A stretch of DNA of 64,000 nt, taken from NCBI GenBank assembly GCA_030686995.1, contig CM060680.1, positions 197,147,322 through 197,211,321 of the forward strand. Direction: 5' to 3'. Shown here one piece after another: positions 43,377 to 60,681 of the stretch (within the stretch, counting starts at the first letter, position 1; each line of letters starts with the position of its first letter). The notes beneath the pieces were generated by a model, which saw only the letters and a program-made list of their open reading frames with translations, had not been told where the DNA came from and ran no database searches. Source of the DNA: Artemisia argyi (Eukaryota; Streptophyta; Magnoliopsida; Asterales; Asteraceae). The translations under genes and the position numbers were made by a program.

Positions 43377-45509
43377 GTGGATTTGCAGCCTTGTTATCCA
43401 GACTATACAGAATATAGTGATGACGAGGAGGAGGACAGGGTTATACAATGGGATTTTAATAGTCCATGCGATCAGTGTGGCAAAGATATTAACGTGTATC
43501 ATAGGCATTACTATAAGTGTACCGATTCATGTGATTATGTGCTTCACAAATCATGTGCACAGGCACCCACAACGTTAATACTAAAATCCCATAATCCAAC
43601 TCATAAGTTAACCCTTAGTCAGCGAGATAATGAACGTCGTGTTTGTCTTGCTTGTGGGGTAGATATACATGATGAATGGTGTTATGATTGTTCAATCTGT
43701 ACTTGGTTATATGAAAGAAGCATACATGTAAAATGTGCCATGATTAGAAGAATAAATCATATCATCTATCATCCCAGTCACATACACCCACTACAGTCTG
43801 TTACCTCTAAACCAAGTTTGTGTGAATGTGATGCTTGTGGGAAGAAGCATGAAGGTATCTTCTATCATTGTACCACATGTTTTGACCACACCATCCATGC
43901 TGATTGTGCATTCCTCCATAGAAAGTTACAAACCCAACATACTCACCCACTCATCATTTCTTATTCCTCCCGATATATCGATCAAAGCATACATACATAT
44001 GGCTTTACCTGCAGGATATGCCGTGAGCCTTTCGATCTTGAATATCTTTGGATTTATAAGTGTGAAATTTGTAGGTACTTTGTGCATCTAGATTGTGCAA
44101 CAACATCAAGATCTGCAGGTGCCTTTCCAAAAAAAAAATCAAGATCTGTAGGTAATTAAAATACATATAAATCTCTTTTATGATTACGCGAATCCCATTT
44201 GTATAATCTTTTACACTAATGACCACTTAGGATTCTCCGTATGAGGCGTTTCTTTTCAAACAAATCTACTAAAATAGATGCATCTAATTCAAGTTGTTTC
44301 TTCTATGCTTCGAATGATTTAGTGGAATTTTGTTTTATATTTACGAACATAATAAATTAACCCATTTTCAACTTATTTGCAGATATCATCAAAAATTTTG
44401 AAGATGAGGATCATCCTAATCTTCTCAATCTCCCATTCCCTGAGCATACTTACAGCATACTACAACACTGGTTTTCCAGAGAATCAGGTTCAACAACTGG
44501 TGAAACAAGTGAAAGGAACCTTGAGCAAATCAGTCATGAGCATGTTCTAAGTCTGGTAGGCACACTATCCAATGACAGTAAAGGTGCATCCTCTTCAAGT
44601 GTTAGTTCAATATCTTGTCATAACCCAATGAAAAGGATTGAGCTATTATGCAACGGGTGTGTGAGACCAATCATGGATGTGCCCTTTTACAAATGCTCCA
44701 ACGAAGACCAATGTTGCGACTTTGTACTTCATGAATGGTGCACTCGTTTACCTGCTGAATTGCTAAACCACCCAGGTCACACACACACTCTCAGTTTCCT
44801 TCCAAAAGTTTCGGAAAATATATTCGGTATTTTCAAGTGTAAAATTTGCAAATTACGTTGCAACGGGTTCGCTTACGGGTGCACCAAATGTGAATACTAC
44901 ATTGATGTTAACTGTGGATTCTTCCCTGAAGAAATCACACATGAAGCTCACCCCGATCACATTCTTTCACGATGTGATTGGGAGAGCATGAGAAAGCCAT
45001 GCGTTGCAGAAGGCCAGTATCATTTTGGAAGTGAAATTTGTTTTAGTTGTGAATCTTGTGATTTTTACCTGCATTCTGATTGTGCTTTATTCTTGCCTAG
45101 TATTATAAGACACAATTTGGACAAGCACCCCATGAGGTTGACTTACGGTCCGGTAGAGAACCATAAAAGTGAATACTTTTGTGAAGTCTGTGAGGAAGAG
45201 CTCGATCCGACCAAATGGTTCTATCATTGCCATGTGTGTGCCTACTCTTTACATACTTGCTGTGCCCCGGTAATAGTTAACTTCGAAGCAGCCATTCCCA
45301 GGTTCAACAGAAGCCTTTATAAGTTTTTGAACATTAAGTTTGGAGGAATTTATAAAATCAAAGGTCACGAGCACTCCGTATCACTTGCTCTAGGGTCTGA
45401 CGCAGATGGCGAATGCCCAATCTGTCAGTCTGACGTGATAAAAGATATAATCCTTAAGTGTTTGAATTGCAAGGTCGCAATGCATTACTATTGTTGTAAG
45501 AGTTTGTAA
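43377..45509 (+). CDS. DC1 (Cys/His-rich C1) domain protein, two exons
   Basis: Exon 1 (to 44151) and exon 2 (44383-45509) join in phase 1 to about 633 codons with no internal stop. About nine DC1/C1_2 modules alternate HPLxL and CxxC...HxxCA blocks. Examples are CDQCGKDINVYHRHYYKC, CDACGKKHEGIFYHCTTC, CRICREPFDLEYLWIYKC, CEVCEEELDPTKWFYHCHVC and CPICQSDVIKDIILKCLNC. DC1 proteins bind zinc and belong to a large plant family linked to stress and hormone responses; targets are mostly unknown. The start is doubtful: 43377 is GTG, and the ATG at 43321 (MESHLKLQNPENIITLMQ) is in another frame. A one-base indel near 43375 may therefore have broken the gene. Two possible donors (GT at 44119 and 44152) are in the same phase and would add or drop 11 residues. 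Confidence 0.8.
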
Positions 45510-45657
45510 TGTGTTTTTTAAGAAATGTCTCGAATTTGATGCCATGCATGGTTTAAGCTTGTTACCCTTTTATAACATTTTGCTTGCTCAGTGGACTTAT
45601 ATTGGAGTGTGTTTATTTGTTTGTAGTTACTAGTTATAATACCCGTGCACCCACGGG

Positions 45658-50489
<4,832 letters not shown>

Positions 50490-51021
50490 TGGATACCACC
50501 CACTCAATCAAAGTAGGAACCACGAACCCAATTGCAGTTCTCTTCTTGTCGTTCCAAACGGGACATGCCATGTCAGTATGCAACCATTGTACTTTTCCCA
50601 TCAACAAAATGGAACCAAACACAACTATTAGTATAATCAAGTTTAAGTTTTTCTGTTACGAAAGTAGAAAACATGTAGGTAAAATATTACACGACGGTAC
50701 TTGTTTCAAGAAAATAACTGCAAGAATAAAACCACCTTGACGACTACCTCTTTTTACAATATCTGCTATACCTGATTTCATACATTCCGAGTAACTTGTA
50801 ACCTCCATTGGCATTCTCCAAAAATGTTCTCCAGGCAACTTTTGAGCTACAACCACTTCCTTTGTTAGCTCATCGCTCGGTGAGAAGACACCTGTATATT
50901 TAAGGAACTTGGTGTATGATTTTTATCAAACTAAAATGGAGTAATGATTAAGTATCTCTCAATGCAATTTTGGGCCCAAGAGCAACTATACATGCCCCGG
51001 TCAATGTTGCCAAATCAACTA
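50490..51021 (-). pseudogene. captured C-terminal fragment of a leucine aminopeptidase (M17)
   Basis: Three blocks on the minus strand follow LAP order. 51021-50949 reads VDLATLTGACIVALGPKIA. 50891-50701 reads VFSPSDELTKEVVVAQKLPG, EHFWRMPMEVTSYSECMKSG, then IADIVKRGSRQGG and the end FLKQ. 50595-50490 reads VQWLHTDMACPVWNDKKRTA and IGFVVPTLIEWVVSN. LAPs are two-metal peptidases that remove N-terminal residues. The exon with the NTDAEGR metal and catalytic motif is not present, so the piece cannot be active. An apparent one-base shift precedes VQW. Its orientation matches the proposed Helitron, which supports capture. Confidence 0.78.
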
Positions 51022-53012
51022 CTGCAAGTATTAATGAGCCAAGTTTTGAACTTTACATCATGTAATCCAATAAATATATAATTAGCAAAACACAATCTAC
51101 GTCATCAATTGAATCATATATCGTATGTTCCAAACTCGACAATAACAGAACAAACCCATTTATTCACTATTAGATCACAATTAACAAACACATAATATCC
51201 TAAACTCTGAATCTTTTCATTCCTATAAACAACAACAATACACAAATTCAATATAAATCCATAATAAAAAACATAATTAAAAAAATTAATTATGGGCAGA
51301 AAAGCAACTAATTAATCGAAAACATTAATACTATTGAAGTAGAAGTAGAAAATTAGACAAATCTTACCAAAATTAAGGATCGTATCTTATTCTTGCAACT
51401 AATTTGAGGTGTAAACTGACTGTTGAATTGAATGAATTGTAATTAATTTTGCGCATCTACGTGATTGTGATATTTGACTTTGGTTGAACACGATGAATTT
51501 GATTTAGGCTTTGGGAGAGAATGAGGGTAATCGTGTTTTTTTTCTTAGTTTCAAATTACATAGTAGACCCTTCAATATCTTTAAATTACCCCGCCTTCTC
51601 AAAACTTTGTATTTTTTCATTATTGACACATATATTTTTTAGCTCAAATTTCTTAAGAAAACGAATTTGCAAATAATTTTGCCAAATATAGAATTATTTA
51701 GGCTTTTTAAGAAAACATATTTAAAATAAATAAATAATAATTAAAAAAATATTACCAAATATGGTATGATTTGATTTTTTTGAAATGAAAAAGTCCCTAT
51801 TAAGAGTTTTATTTTATTAGGTAAAAGATTTTCTTTTAGGAGAGATTTCAATTTGAATATGGATTAAATGAAAATAATCCTTAGCAATCAAATTATGAAA
51901 ATTACAATGGACTTTTTGATTATTGGATATGCAATAAGTTTTTATTTATTTATTTATTTATTTTTATTTTTTTATTTTCGGTTTTTTTACTATACGGAAC
52001 CGAGAACCGTGGATATGGAATCAACCCAACACGAGAACAAGATTTTTCCAAAATAAGGAACCAAGAACTGAACTAGTGAACCGCAAGTCTAAATTTGAAT
52101 TTTGTTTGAATCGGTTCTCAATTATCGTTGATGAATTGACTACTAAATTACCCTTACGGCTAAAACTAAGCTCGTGGTCATGGCTGGCCAACTGAGGTTA
52201 AGATGTATGTGAATCACATATATTTTTCATGTGTTTAAAAATTATGTCAAAAGTACCAATTTATCCTAAATGAGACTTATCCAAAATTTTGTGTGATGTA
52301 AGCCTTTGTTTAGTGTGAATAAAAGGCATCTTATATTTTATAGTATAGAGAGACATGAGTCCGTTATTATTAGTCATGGTGTTATATAAAAGAATAGTTT
52401 AGACTTTGGACGTCTAGAGACAAGCTAGCTCAAAGAACTTCTTTTAATCCTATAAGTTGTTACTTGTTAGAATGTAAGGACTAGCGTACCAATTGAATTT
52501 ACGAGCAGAAAAGACATTATGGACCGAAATAGTGATCAAGGTGGAAGTATCTTTAAAAAATCTGATTGATTGAAACCATGAGATTTTTGTAATGTTTTTA
52601 CTTTTTAGACTAAAACTTTAATAATACATGACTCATGCATGCACAGGGCACCAAATTTTAGGGGAACCAATTTATTGAAAGCCCACTATGTATATTTATC
52701 TATTCAAAGTCTTTTATAAAGCCCAATCTCAGGCCCATGTTCAGATTTGAGGTCAGCTATGAAATCAATCTAATGGAGTGTTTCTTTTTTCCCTTTAGTT
52801 AAGAGATGCAATTTAATATTATTACATTTTTAATAGGGCTCATAAAATTCAATTATTCCATCTATATCCACAAGGCTTAATTTATCAACCCCTCCCCATT
52901 AAGATGCTTATATATTAGTAGGACCCACATACACCCATAGATAAGAAAAAAAAGAAACACCCCCAACATACATCCACATAATATAACTTTGTTAATGGAT
53001 TTGTACAAATTA
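51022..53012. other. AT-rich DNA, no gene recognised
   Basis: It contains (TTTA)n at about 51942-51966. The stretch after 52350 is outside the proposed Helitron, and I see no coding sequence in it. Confidence 0.4.
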
Positions 53013-53130
53013 CTATATATACCTTGTCAACAAAAAGAATAATTTATTTATTTATGTGTCTTGGATGCGTCGTTGCGAAAATATTAAAAGGTTGTTAACT
53101 TTTACCTCGTGATAAATAGAAGAAATGTCA
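53013..53130. repeat. dispersed repeat, copy 3
   Basis: tcaacaaaaagaataattta, tcttggatgcgtcgttgcg and gttaacttttacctcg match copies at 8028 and 13003 with more substitutions. It ends about 40 bp before the LINE ORF1 start. Confidence 0.65.
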
Positions 53131-53171
53131 ACTAAAACAATAAGATACAAAGAAGACTATAGAGAGAGAAA

Positions 53172-54162
53172 ATGGTCTATGTGAGAGAGAAAGTTAGGGC
53201 TAGTAATTTTCCGGTGAGAGAGCGAGGTGAGAACGAGAGAGTGAGGCACATTGGAAATAGATGGCAATACAATGGCAAGCAACTAGGGACTAATAACAAC
53301 TGCAGGAAACGCAACTCATCCCTATCGTTCATGTTTTTCAATTTTCCGGAAGATTGGGGTATGGGAAAGCTTTGGATGATCTTTAAGAAATATGGGACAG
53401 TTTTCGATATGTTCATGGTGCAAAGAAGGCTTCGAAATGTTAAGAGATACAGGTTTGTTAGGTTCAAATTCGTCAAAGATGCGGAAGATCTTCTAGGTCA
53501 ACTACAGAAAATAAAGATTGGCGAAGAGTGGCTAAGGGTGTACGTGGCATTTGATAGACCAAGTACAGGTTATGGGGAGTGGGGTGTTGAAAAAGAAAAA
53601 GAAACTAATGTGTGTAGGGGCAGTAACGGGGACAAGAATGGGAGAATAGGAAAGGAAGTTAATATGGATACTTATGATAACCGCAAGTACGTAGATGTGA
53701 TAAATGGTAAATGTAAGAATGATGCAGCAAAAATGAATGGCAACAACACAAGTGGGATAAGGTCAAATCCGGTAAACACTGTTGGCAGTGGACAAGTCGT
53801 GAGTGAGCATGGAAACAAAAGAATCATTGAGGTCGATAGACAGGAGGTTAACAGTGAGTTACTGCGGAGGAGTGTGGTAGGAGAGGTGAAAGCACTTTGT
53901 TTCCTTACGAAATTACCTGTTTTATGCGAGGAGCAAGGCCTGAACAATATTGAAGTGAAGTTGTTAGGAGGATTGGAAGTGATGGTTGTGATGGAAAATG
54001 AAGAAACGACAAAAAATGTGTTGAACGACTTGGAACATGGTCTACGAAGATGGGTGCATAAACTAAGGAGAGGAGATCATCTCCAAAGGACGTCGGGAAC
54101 GTTAACATGGCTGAATATTATGGGTATCCCGGTCTCATGTTGGGGAGAAGATGTGTTTCGGA
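53172..54162 (+). pseudogene. LINE ORF1, 5' part
   Basis: The ATG at 53172 opens a basic head followed by an RRM-like domain at about residues 52-125 (SFMFFNFPEDWGMGKLWMIF, RYRFVRFKFVKDAEDL). A Gly/Asn-rich linker and the DUF4283-type downstream block (WLNIMGIPVSCWGEDVFR) come next. In plant L1 elements this protein binds the element RNA. The frame is intact up to the solo LTR at 54163, where it stops artificially. Confidence 0.82.
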
Positions 54163-55806
54163 TGTGGAAAACTAGAAGGGGGGGGGGGGTTGAATAGTTT
54201 TACGTCTTTTTCTTTTTATTTGTTTTATAAAAGTTTCTAAAGAATAGTCGTAAATTTCAAAACTCTTTAATGCAAAAATATAGATACTAGTTTATCTACG
54301 ATTTTCGTATAAACACTATTTATATATATTGTTGGGAAAGAATTTGCAATTTCATATATCATATATTAGCATATATATGTATATGTGTTTTAGTGAGAGT
54401 TTATGTACTTGGTTTGTTTTTATAAAATTAATGTTATGAATGAATCCAAGTTTGATCTTTATGTGAAATCAATATATGCACAACACAAGCAATTATAATT
54501 ATGTATGAAATGCTAACAAGTAAATAATCAAAGAGTGAGAGATGGAAAGATCAAACCGAGAGACAAAGGATTTATAGTGGTTCGGCTACAAGGACACCTT
54601 CCTTGCCCTACTCCACTCCCCGAGTCACCTACTCGAGAGTTTTCTTCACTAGATCAAAAACCTCCCTTATGGCGGAGAAAACCTTACACACTAAATTACA
54701 CACCACAACTTCGTCACAACTTCTTCACACCAATTCTTCTTCACACCTTTCTACTTCACACCTTTCTACTTCCTAACTCTTCTTCTTCACGCCACTTGTT
54801 TCTTCACACCTTCATTACTTAGTTCTATCCACTACTCCAAGATATATACTACTTCACAACTTCTAGGCTTCAAGGTCTTCTCAACTTCAAAGCTTCAACT
54901 TCTTTGTCTTCACAACTATCTCTAATTCAATATACTGCCACTTCTTATTTCTTCTATCACTAATCTTATCCACCTCTACTTCTTCACTTCTAGTACTACT
55001 TCACACCTTCAATAAATCTAGATCCTATATCTAAATCTAGCTAACCAATGTATACACTATATTCACCAAAGAATGAATGATATACAAGATGAAATGATCA
55101 AACAACTTAGATAGCAAGATGATACTAAGTTGTAATACTCCTAGTCTTGATAAATAGAAGTATTCTTCTCTTTGCACTTGAATGAATGAGGCTTTGGATC
55201 ACTTGGAAACAAAGGCTTATGAATTATATGATCAAAGGATTTTTAAGATGGAAATGGAGGTTTGAATCATAAAGTTTTTAGTGCAAAAAGATGAGAAAAA
55301 TTCCAGATTTAAGCTGGTATTTATAGGCAACAAATTCTGAAAACTGGAGCCTGCCGGTCCCCTTAAATCATGGCCGCCCCCCTTAAAATTAAGGGGATCG
55401 CCCCTTATAATTAAGAGGGCCGCCCAGCTGTAACGGCCAAAAGTTTTGTCTTTTAGTGGGGAAAGTTTATTTGGTGAAAAACTAATTGATTTTGGTTAAA
55501 AATTTGAATTCATATATTTAGTATGATTAAAACATTTTTCTTTATTACCAAAAGTGTTTTTCAAAAATATATAATAAGTTTATATATTAAAATAAACTTT
55601 GTAATAATATCCCTTTGATCTTATAATGCATTAAACACTATGTTTATTCATACCTTAAGTGATTAGATGGTGAAAGTGATTATTTACTACTAAATACTTG
55701 TTTACGTCATGATCTTTGATTTGATGTGTTTTCGTTTTATGATTATCAAAACATAGAGATATCGAAAGATATAAATAACGTTTTTAGTCATTTATTTATA
55801 TCAACA
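54163..55806 (-). repeat. solo LTR in LINE ORF1 (1644 bp)
   Basis: On the minus strand it opens TGTTGATATAAATAAATG (55806) and closes TAGTTTTCCACA (54163), the same ends as the LTRs at 59207-60612 and 62401-63349. The flanking 5-mers are tcgga (54158-54162) and tcaga (55807-55811), a one-mismatch target duplication, so the insertion was complete and later reduced to one LTR. It has a TATA box at 55318-55325, a GC-rich hairpin cluster near 55350-55435 and a CTTCA-rich tract near 54690-55000. A G12 run at 54178-54189 replaces the five C/G seen in the sister LTRs. Confidence 0.85.
55318..55325 (-). promoter_or_regulatory. TATA box of the solo LTR
   Basis: TATAAATA on the minus strand within gcctataaatacc, the same context as 59696-59703. 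Confidence 0.55.
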
Positions 55807-55811
55807 TCAGA

Positions 55812-57182
55812 AAATCACGGCGGTGCATGGAACTATCACGGGGTTCCATAATTGTCGACTCGAAGGGAACCAAAACGTCATATATGGAAGGGTCCATATT
55901 CATACAATCAACAAGGGGCTGATTAAGGAGGATTTGTTCATAAGAGTTGACGGTAAAAGCTATAAAGTAAGTGTCGTAGAAGAGGTTAGGGATATTACTA
56001 TTATGGATGTTCAGGAGGCTGTCAAAAGAAGACAAGTCGAACGTTGGGGAAAATAATTTAAACGACAGTATGCGCACCGATGAAGAGGATGAGAGGGTGA
56101 TGATCAAGGATGCAATAGTGGAGACGAGGGGTCTAGTGATGACGATATGCATATATCAGAAAAGATGAATGGTGGCCGTTGCAACCCTTTGGAGGATTCC
56201 GGTAGCCGAAAAAATGGAGAAGATGTTGGGTCTAGATATTCAGGCGAAACTAAGGTTAGTGAGACGTTCGAGGAGGAGTATGTAAGTCCCAATGACATGG
56301 CGGCTGTAATAGAGGAAAAGGTAAATGGGGAATATAAGAAACGTGATATGAATAGTAATTGTATAGGAGTAGGGTCTACAGGTAAACAGAGTTTCAAGAG
56401 GATGGGGTTTTAAATATTAAAGCTAGGAATTTAAATGATGCAAACGAGGAGGGTTGTGGTCTAGAAGCGACTAATGAATTGGGCCATGAGAATAGGCTTA
56501 TTGGGTTGTACATACCCAATACTCAAAGTAATCACGATGGGTTTATGGTGGAAAAAGGAGGTGCGAAAAATATAAAAGAAAAAAGTTATACATGTTCAGT
56601 AGACAGTGTAAAGTAAATAAATTAAGAATAAACAGGAATCGTGGTACAGTAATTGTGAAGAGTAATGGTGATTAGGTCAGGACATCGGGAAGGAAAGAAA
56701 AAAGGGCAATGTCGCCTTCTAGCTCGGTCGGGAGTGGTGGTGATAGGTCGAAGAAAAAGAGGAAACCACTCATCGATGTGGGTTTCGAAGGGGATGAGTT
56801 TGAGAAGGTGTTTAATTTGGGCAAGATGAATGAGGAGATTATAAACAGTAAAAAGAAAGTTGGTAGAAGAAGTGTTACTAAAGCCATGGAGGTGGCGAGG
56901 CAAAATGGGGTGGCGGGATTAAGGGAAAACCAAAAAGGGATCTGAGATGTTTACAAGGGGTTTCATGAGGTAGTGGGAGAGGACAGTGTGATATTTCGGT
57001 TCGGGGGCACTAAGGAAGGAGAAGTAGAAAGTAATAGATGTGAGATAAATATGGAGCAGGTCAAGGAAGTGGGGGAGCTGATTGGAGTCTCGTGGGCTCT
57101 AGCTGAGGAAGGAAAAAAGACGAGGGTTGTCGAGCGAGTGGAGAAGGAAGTAGAGGACGCTGCTGTTGAGCAGCAACAATAA
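55812..57182 (+). pseudogene. LINE ORF1, 3' part
   Basis: The ORF1 sense resumes directly after the solo LTR: KITAVHGTITGFHNCRLEG, NQNVIYGRVHIHTINKGL and VSVVEEVRDITIMDVQEA. A TAA at 56054-56056 and later frame changes break it. Ser/Lys/Glu-rich segments follow (SKKKRKPLIDVGFEGDEFEK near 56750) up to a stop at 57180-57182, 43 bases before ORF2. The zinc knuckle found in many plant L1 ORF1 proteins was not seen. Confidence 0.72.
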
Positions 57183-57225
57183 AGCATGGGTATGATGCTT
57201 TTGTTCATTCTTTTTATAGATTTAA

Positions 57226-59206
57226 TGAAGTTAATATCTATTAATGTGAGGGGTATGGGGGAGGCGGGAAAAAAGGGATGGGTTAGATCGATTATCAAGG
57301 ACGAGCAACCTGATATCGTAGGGTTGCAAGAAACAAAGTGTGGTGTGGTGGATGATATATGGATTGAGGATATTTGGGGGGGGGGGGGGGGTAAATGTTT
57401 TGGATATTCACAATTATTGGTAAAAGGGAATTCTGGGGGGGGGGGGGGGTAATCTTAATTTGGGATACGAGGGTTTTCACATGTAAGGAGGCCGTGGGAG
57501 ATGAAAGATTTGTAGGAATAAAAGGCTCATGGAAAGGGAAAGTTGAGGATATTTTCTTAGTTTGTATTTACGGTCCACATGTTAGTAGACAAAAGGCGTC
57601 GTTGTGGGGAAGACGAGCGGGGTTGATGGATAAATGGTGTGGTGCTTGGTGTATTTTTGGGGATCTAAATGTGGTTAGGAGCAGTGGAGATAGACTTAAT
57701 TCCCAAGTAAACGATAAAGAAATGTGTGAATTCAATGAGTTCATTAATGACACAAGATTGGTCGAAGTTCCAATGGGGGGTACGAGATTTACTAGAGTAA
57801 ATGATGATGGCCTAAAATTTAGTAAGTTAGATCATTTCTTAATGAATGAGGAGTTCGGTAATTTATGGGGTGGGTCATTGCTTTAGATCGTAAGTTATCG
57901 GACCATTGCCCGATTGTGTTAAAAGACGTGGATCTAGATTATGGTCCAAAACCATTCCGAATTTTCAACATATGGATGGAGGAACTGGATTTTCAATATG
58001 TCGTGGAGGAGGCATGGAAAAAAGAGGTAAGGAGTATCATTCCAGATTGTATATTTCGGGATAGATTGAAAAATGTCAAGGCATGCCTTAAGATATAGAG
58101 TAAAGATAGGTTTGGAGGCCTTAAGGAAAAGATTGAATTTCTAAAAAATGAAACAATGAGATGGGAGTTAGAAGCAGAAAAGAGAATGTTGAGCGAGGCG
58201 GAGAGAGTAACGTGGCTTGATACAAGGAAACAATGGGTGGAAAAGGAGAATGAATACGGTAATATGCTTCGGCAAAAAGCTAGAGTAAAGTGGGATGTGA
58301 AAGGAGATGAAAATTCAAAATTTTTCATTCGTACGTTAAGAGGAGGAAAAATAAAAGTAACTTAAGAGGGCTTATAATTAACGGGGTGTGGTGTGAGGAG
58401 CCGGATCTTATCAAAGCAGAGATGGTTAGACATTACAAAGCCTTGTTCTCCGAAGGTAGAGTGCTTCGTTCGAATTTCTGTTGTAATAGAGTTGATAAGA
58501 TATCGATGGAGGAGGCTAGATACCTTGAGAAAGAGTTCAATGAAAAAGAGGTGTGGGAAGAAATCAAGGGATGTGGTGGGATAAAGCTCCGGGACTAGAA
58601 GGGTTTAATTTCAAGTTTATTCGAAAATTCTAGGAGGTTCTTAAACCGGACTTGATGAGGGTGGTCATGTGGTTTTGGGAAAAGATGGAGATATCGATGG
58701 GTTGTAATTCATCCTTTGTTACTATTATCCCTAAGGTATCGGATCCCATTAGTCTTGGGGATTCTCGACCCATTAGCCTAATTGGGTGTTATTATAAAAT
58801 TATTGCAAAATTGTTGGCAGAAAGGGTTAAACGCGTGGTAGGTAATGTAGTGGGGGAAGTACAAAATGCATTTATAAAAAGGAGATACATCCTTGACGGA
58901 GTTCTTATTGCAAACGAGACTATGAAGTATTTGAAGAAAAAGAAGGAAAAAGGTTTAATTTTTAAAGTGGATTTCGAAAAGGCGTATGATAGTATTAACT
59001 AGGGTTTCATTCTAAACATTATGAAGAGAATGGAGTTCGGTGATAAATGGTGTAAATGGGTGGAGGTGTGTCTTCGGTCGTCGAATATGGCCATCCTTGT
59101 GAATGGATCACCTACGGAGGTATTTGGCCTTGAGAGGGGGGTTAGACAAGGTGATCCTTTATCACCTTTTTTATTCATTTTAGCGGTGGAAGGATTAAAT
59201 GCAATT
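57226..59206 (+). pseudogene. LINE ORF2: endonuclease and N-terminal RT
   Basis: The endonuclease begins MKLISINVRGMGEAGKKGWV and keeps DIVGLQETK (catalytic Glu), WCIFGDLNVVR (Asp/Asn) and LDHFLM; it ends with RKLSDHCPIVL (catalytic His). This APE-type nuclease nicks target DNA to prime reverse transcription. RT follows with GDSRPISLIGCYYKIIAKLL, EVQNAFIKRRYILDGVLIAN, FKVDFEKAYDSIN and ERGVRQGDPLSPFLFILAVE. Breaks: G16 and G15 runs (57376-57391 and 57435-57449, frame lost at the second), a shift near 57865, and stops near 58098, 58364, 58632 and 59002. It is cut at 59206 by an LTR element. Confidence 0.87.
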
Positions 59207-60612
59207 TGTTGATATAAATAATGCGTAAAAACCTTATTAATGTTTCTCGATATCCCTATGTTTTGCGATCACAAAATCTAAACTCATTAAACGTAAAATC
59301 ATTACGTAAATAAGTATTAGTGACAAAATATCATTATATCCAACTAATTCACTTAAGGTATGAATAAACAAGTGCCTAATACATTTTATGATCCAAGGAA
59401 GGTTTATTTATTAATTACAAATTATATAAAATGGTATAAACATTTTATATATTTAAGAAAAACACTTTTGGTATTTAAAGGAAAATTTTTATTTCATAAT
59501 AAATAAATGAATTCAAAATTTTTAATCAAATTCAGTTAAATTTTCACCAAATAAACTTTCCCCAGAAAGGACAAAAAGTTCAGACCGTTACAGTGGGCGG
59601 CCCCCTTAATTATAAGGGGCGACCCCCTTAATTTTAAGGGGGCCGACACACAATTAAGGGGGCCAGCATACGCTCATCTGTCAGAATTCTTTGCCTATAA
59701 ATACTGGTTCAAATCTGAAATTTTTCCTTACCTTTTGCACTAAAACTTTCTGTTCTAATTCTCTCAAATCATCTTCCAAAAACCTTTGATCATAAACATA
59801 TTAGTTCTTGTTTTCAAGTGAAACTATCCATCCTCATTCAAAGTGCAAGAGAAGAATACTTCTCCAACATCTTGTTTAGAAGTATTGAAGAGTTGTGTAT
59901 ATTGTTAGGTGTTGTGTAAATTATTTGTAAAGGTGTAGAAGGTGTGTAATAGATAGATCTAGGTGGGTTAGTAGTCGTGAATAGAAGTAGTGAAGAAATA
60001 GTTGTGTTGTGAAGAAGAAGTAGTGAAGGTGTGAGAAGTAGTGTAGTAGTAGTGTTGTGTATAAGTTGTGAAGAAGGTGTGTAATGGTGTGAGATTGGTT
60101 CTAGCTACTATTAGAACTTGACATCTAGCTTAGTGTCGTTAATCAGTGTAAGCAAAAGTTGTGTAAGGTTTCTCCGCCAAAAGGGAGCTCGTTGTGTTAG
60201 TGAAGAAAACTCTCGAGTAGGAGACTCGAGGAGTGGAGTAGGGCAAGGAAGGAGACCTTGTAGCCGAACCACTATAAATCCGCCGTGTCTTGGTTTGATC
60301 TTTCCATCTCTTGTTCATTATCTTATTTACATCTTTATTGTTTACATACTCATAAACATTTGCATCTAGTTGTAGCTTGTGATATTGTGCTAAAATTGAT
60401 TTCACACAAAATTCAAACAAAAGGTTCATTCACAAAATAAAGTTTTTATAAATAACCTAAAAAGATACAATATATACATACACTTATACAAGTGAAATTG
60501 ATCATTTAGATTGAGTACATTTTTACAATAAATCCTGTATTAAAGATTTTGAAAACAAAGTTTTGAAATAAAAATTGACGTAAAACTATTCAACCCCCTT
60601 CTAGTTTTTCAC
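59207..60612 (+). repeat. 5' LTR (1406 bp)
   Basis: Opens TGTTGATATAAATAATGCG and closes CTTCTAGTTTTCACA. It includes a cluster of CCCCCTTAA/TTAAGGGGG inverted repeats (about 59598-59672), TATAAATA at 59696 and a GTAGTGAAGAA-rich tract at about 59980-60075. Confidence 0.88.
59696..59703 (+). promoter_or_regulatory. LTR TATA box
   Basis: tataaata in ttgcctataaatactgg, just after the hairpin cluster. The counterpart in the 3' LTR begins at 62464. Confidence 0.6.
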
Positions 60613-60614
60613 AA

Positions 60615-60626
60615 TTGGCATCAGAG
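60615..60626 (+). other. primer-binding site, initiator-Met tRNA type
   Basis: tggcatcagagc, two bases after the LTR, one base away from the canonical TGGTATCAGAGC. Confidence 0.75.
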
Positions 60627-60681
60627 CTACGTTGAACAAGATTTTTAAAATAAATTGTATTTTAAAACTTGAAATCGATCT

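Noticed and set aside
54535..54822. 95-codon Thr/Leu/Pro-rich frame
   Set aside because: It lies antisense within the solo LTR, in a CTTCA-rich tract shared with the other LTRs. It is not a gene.
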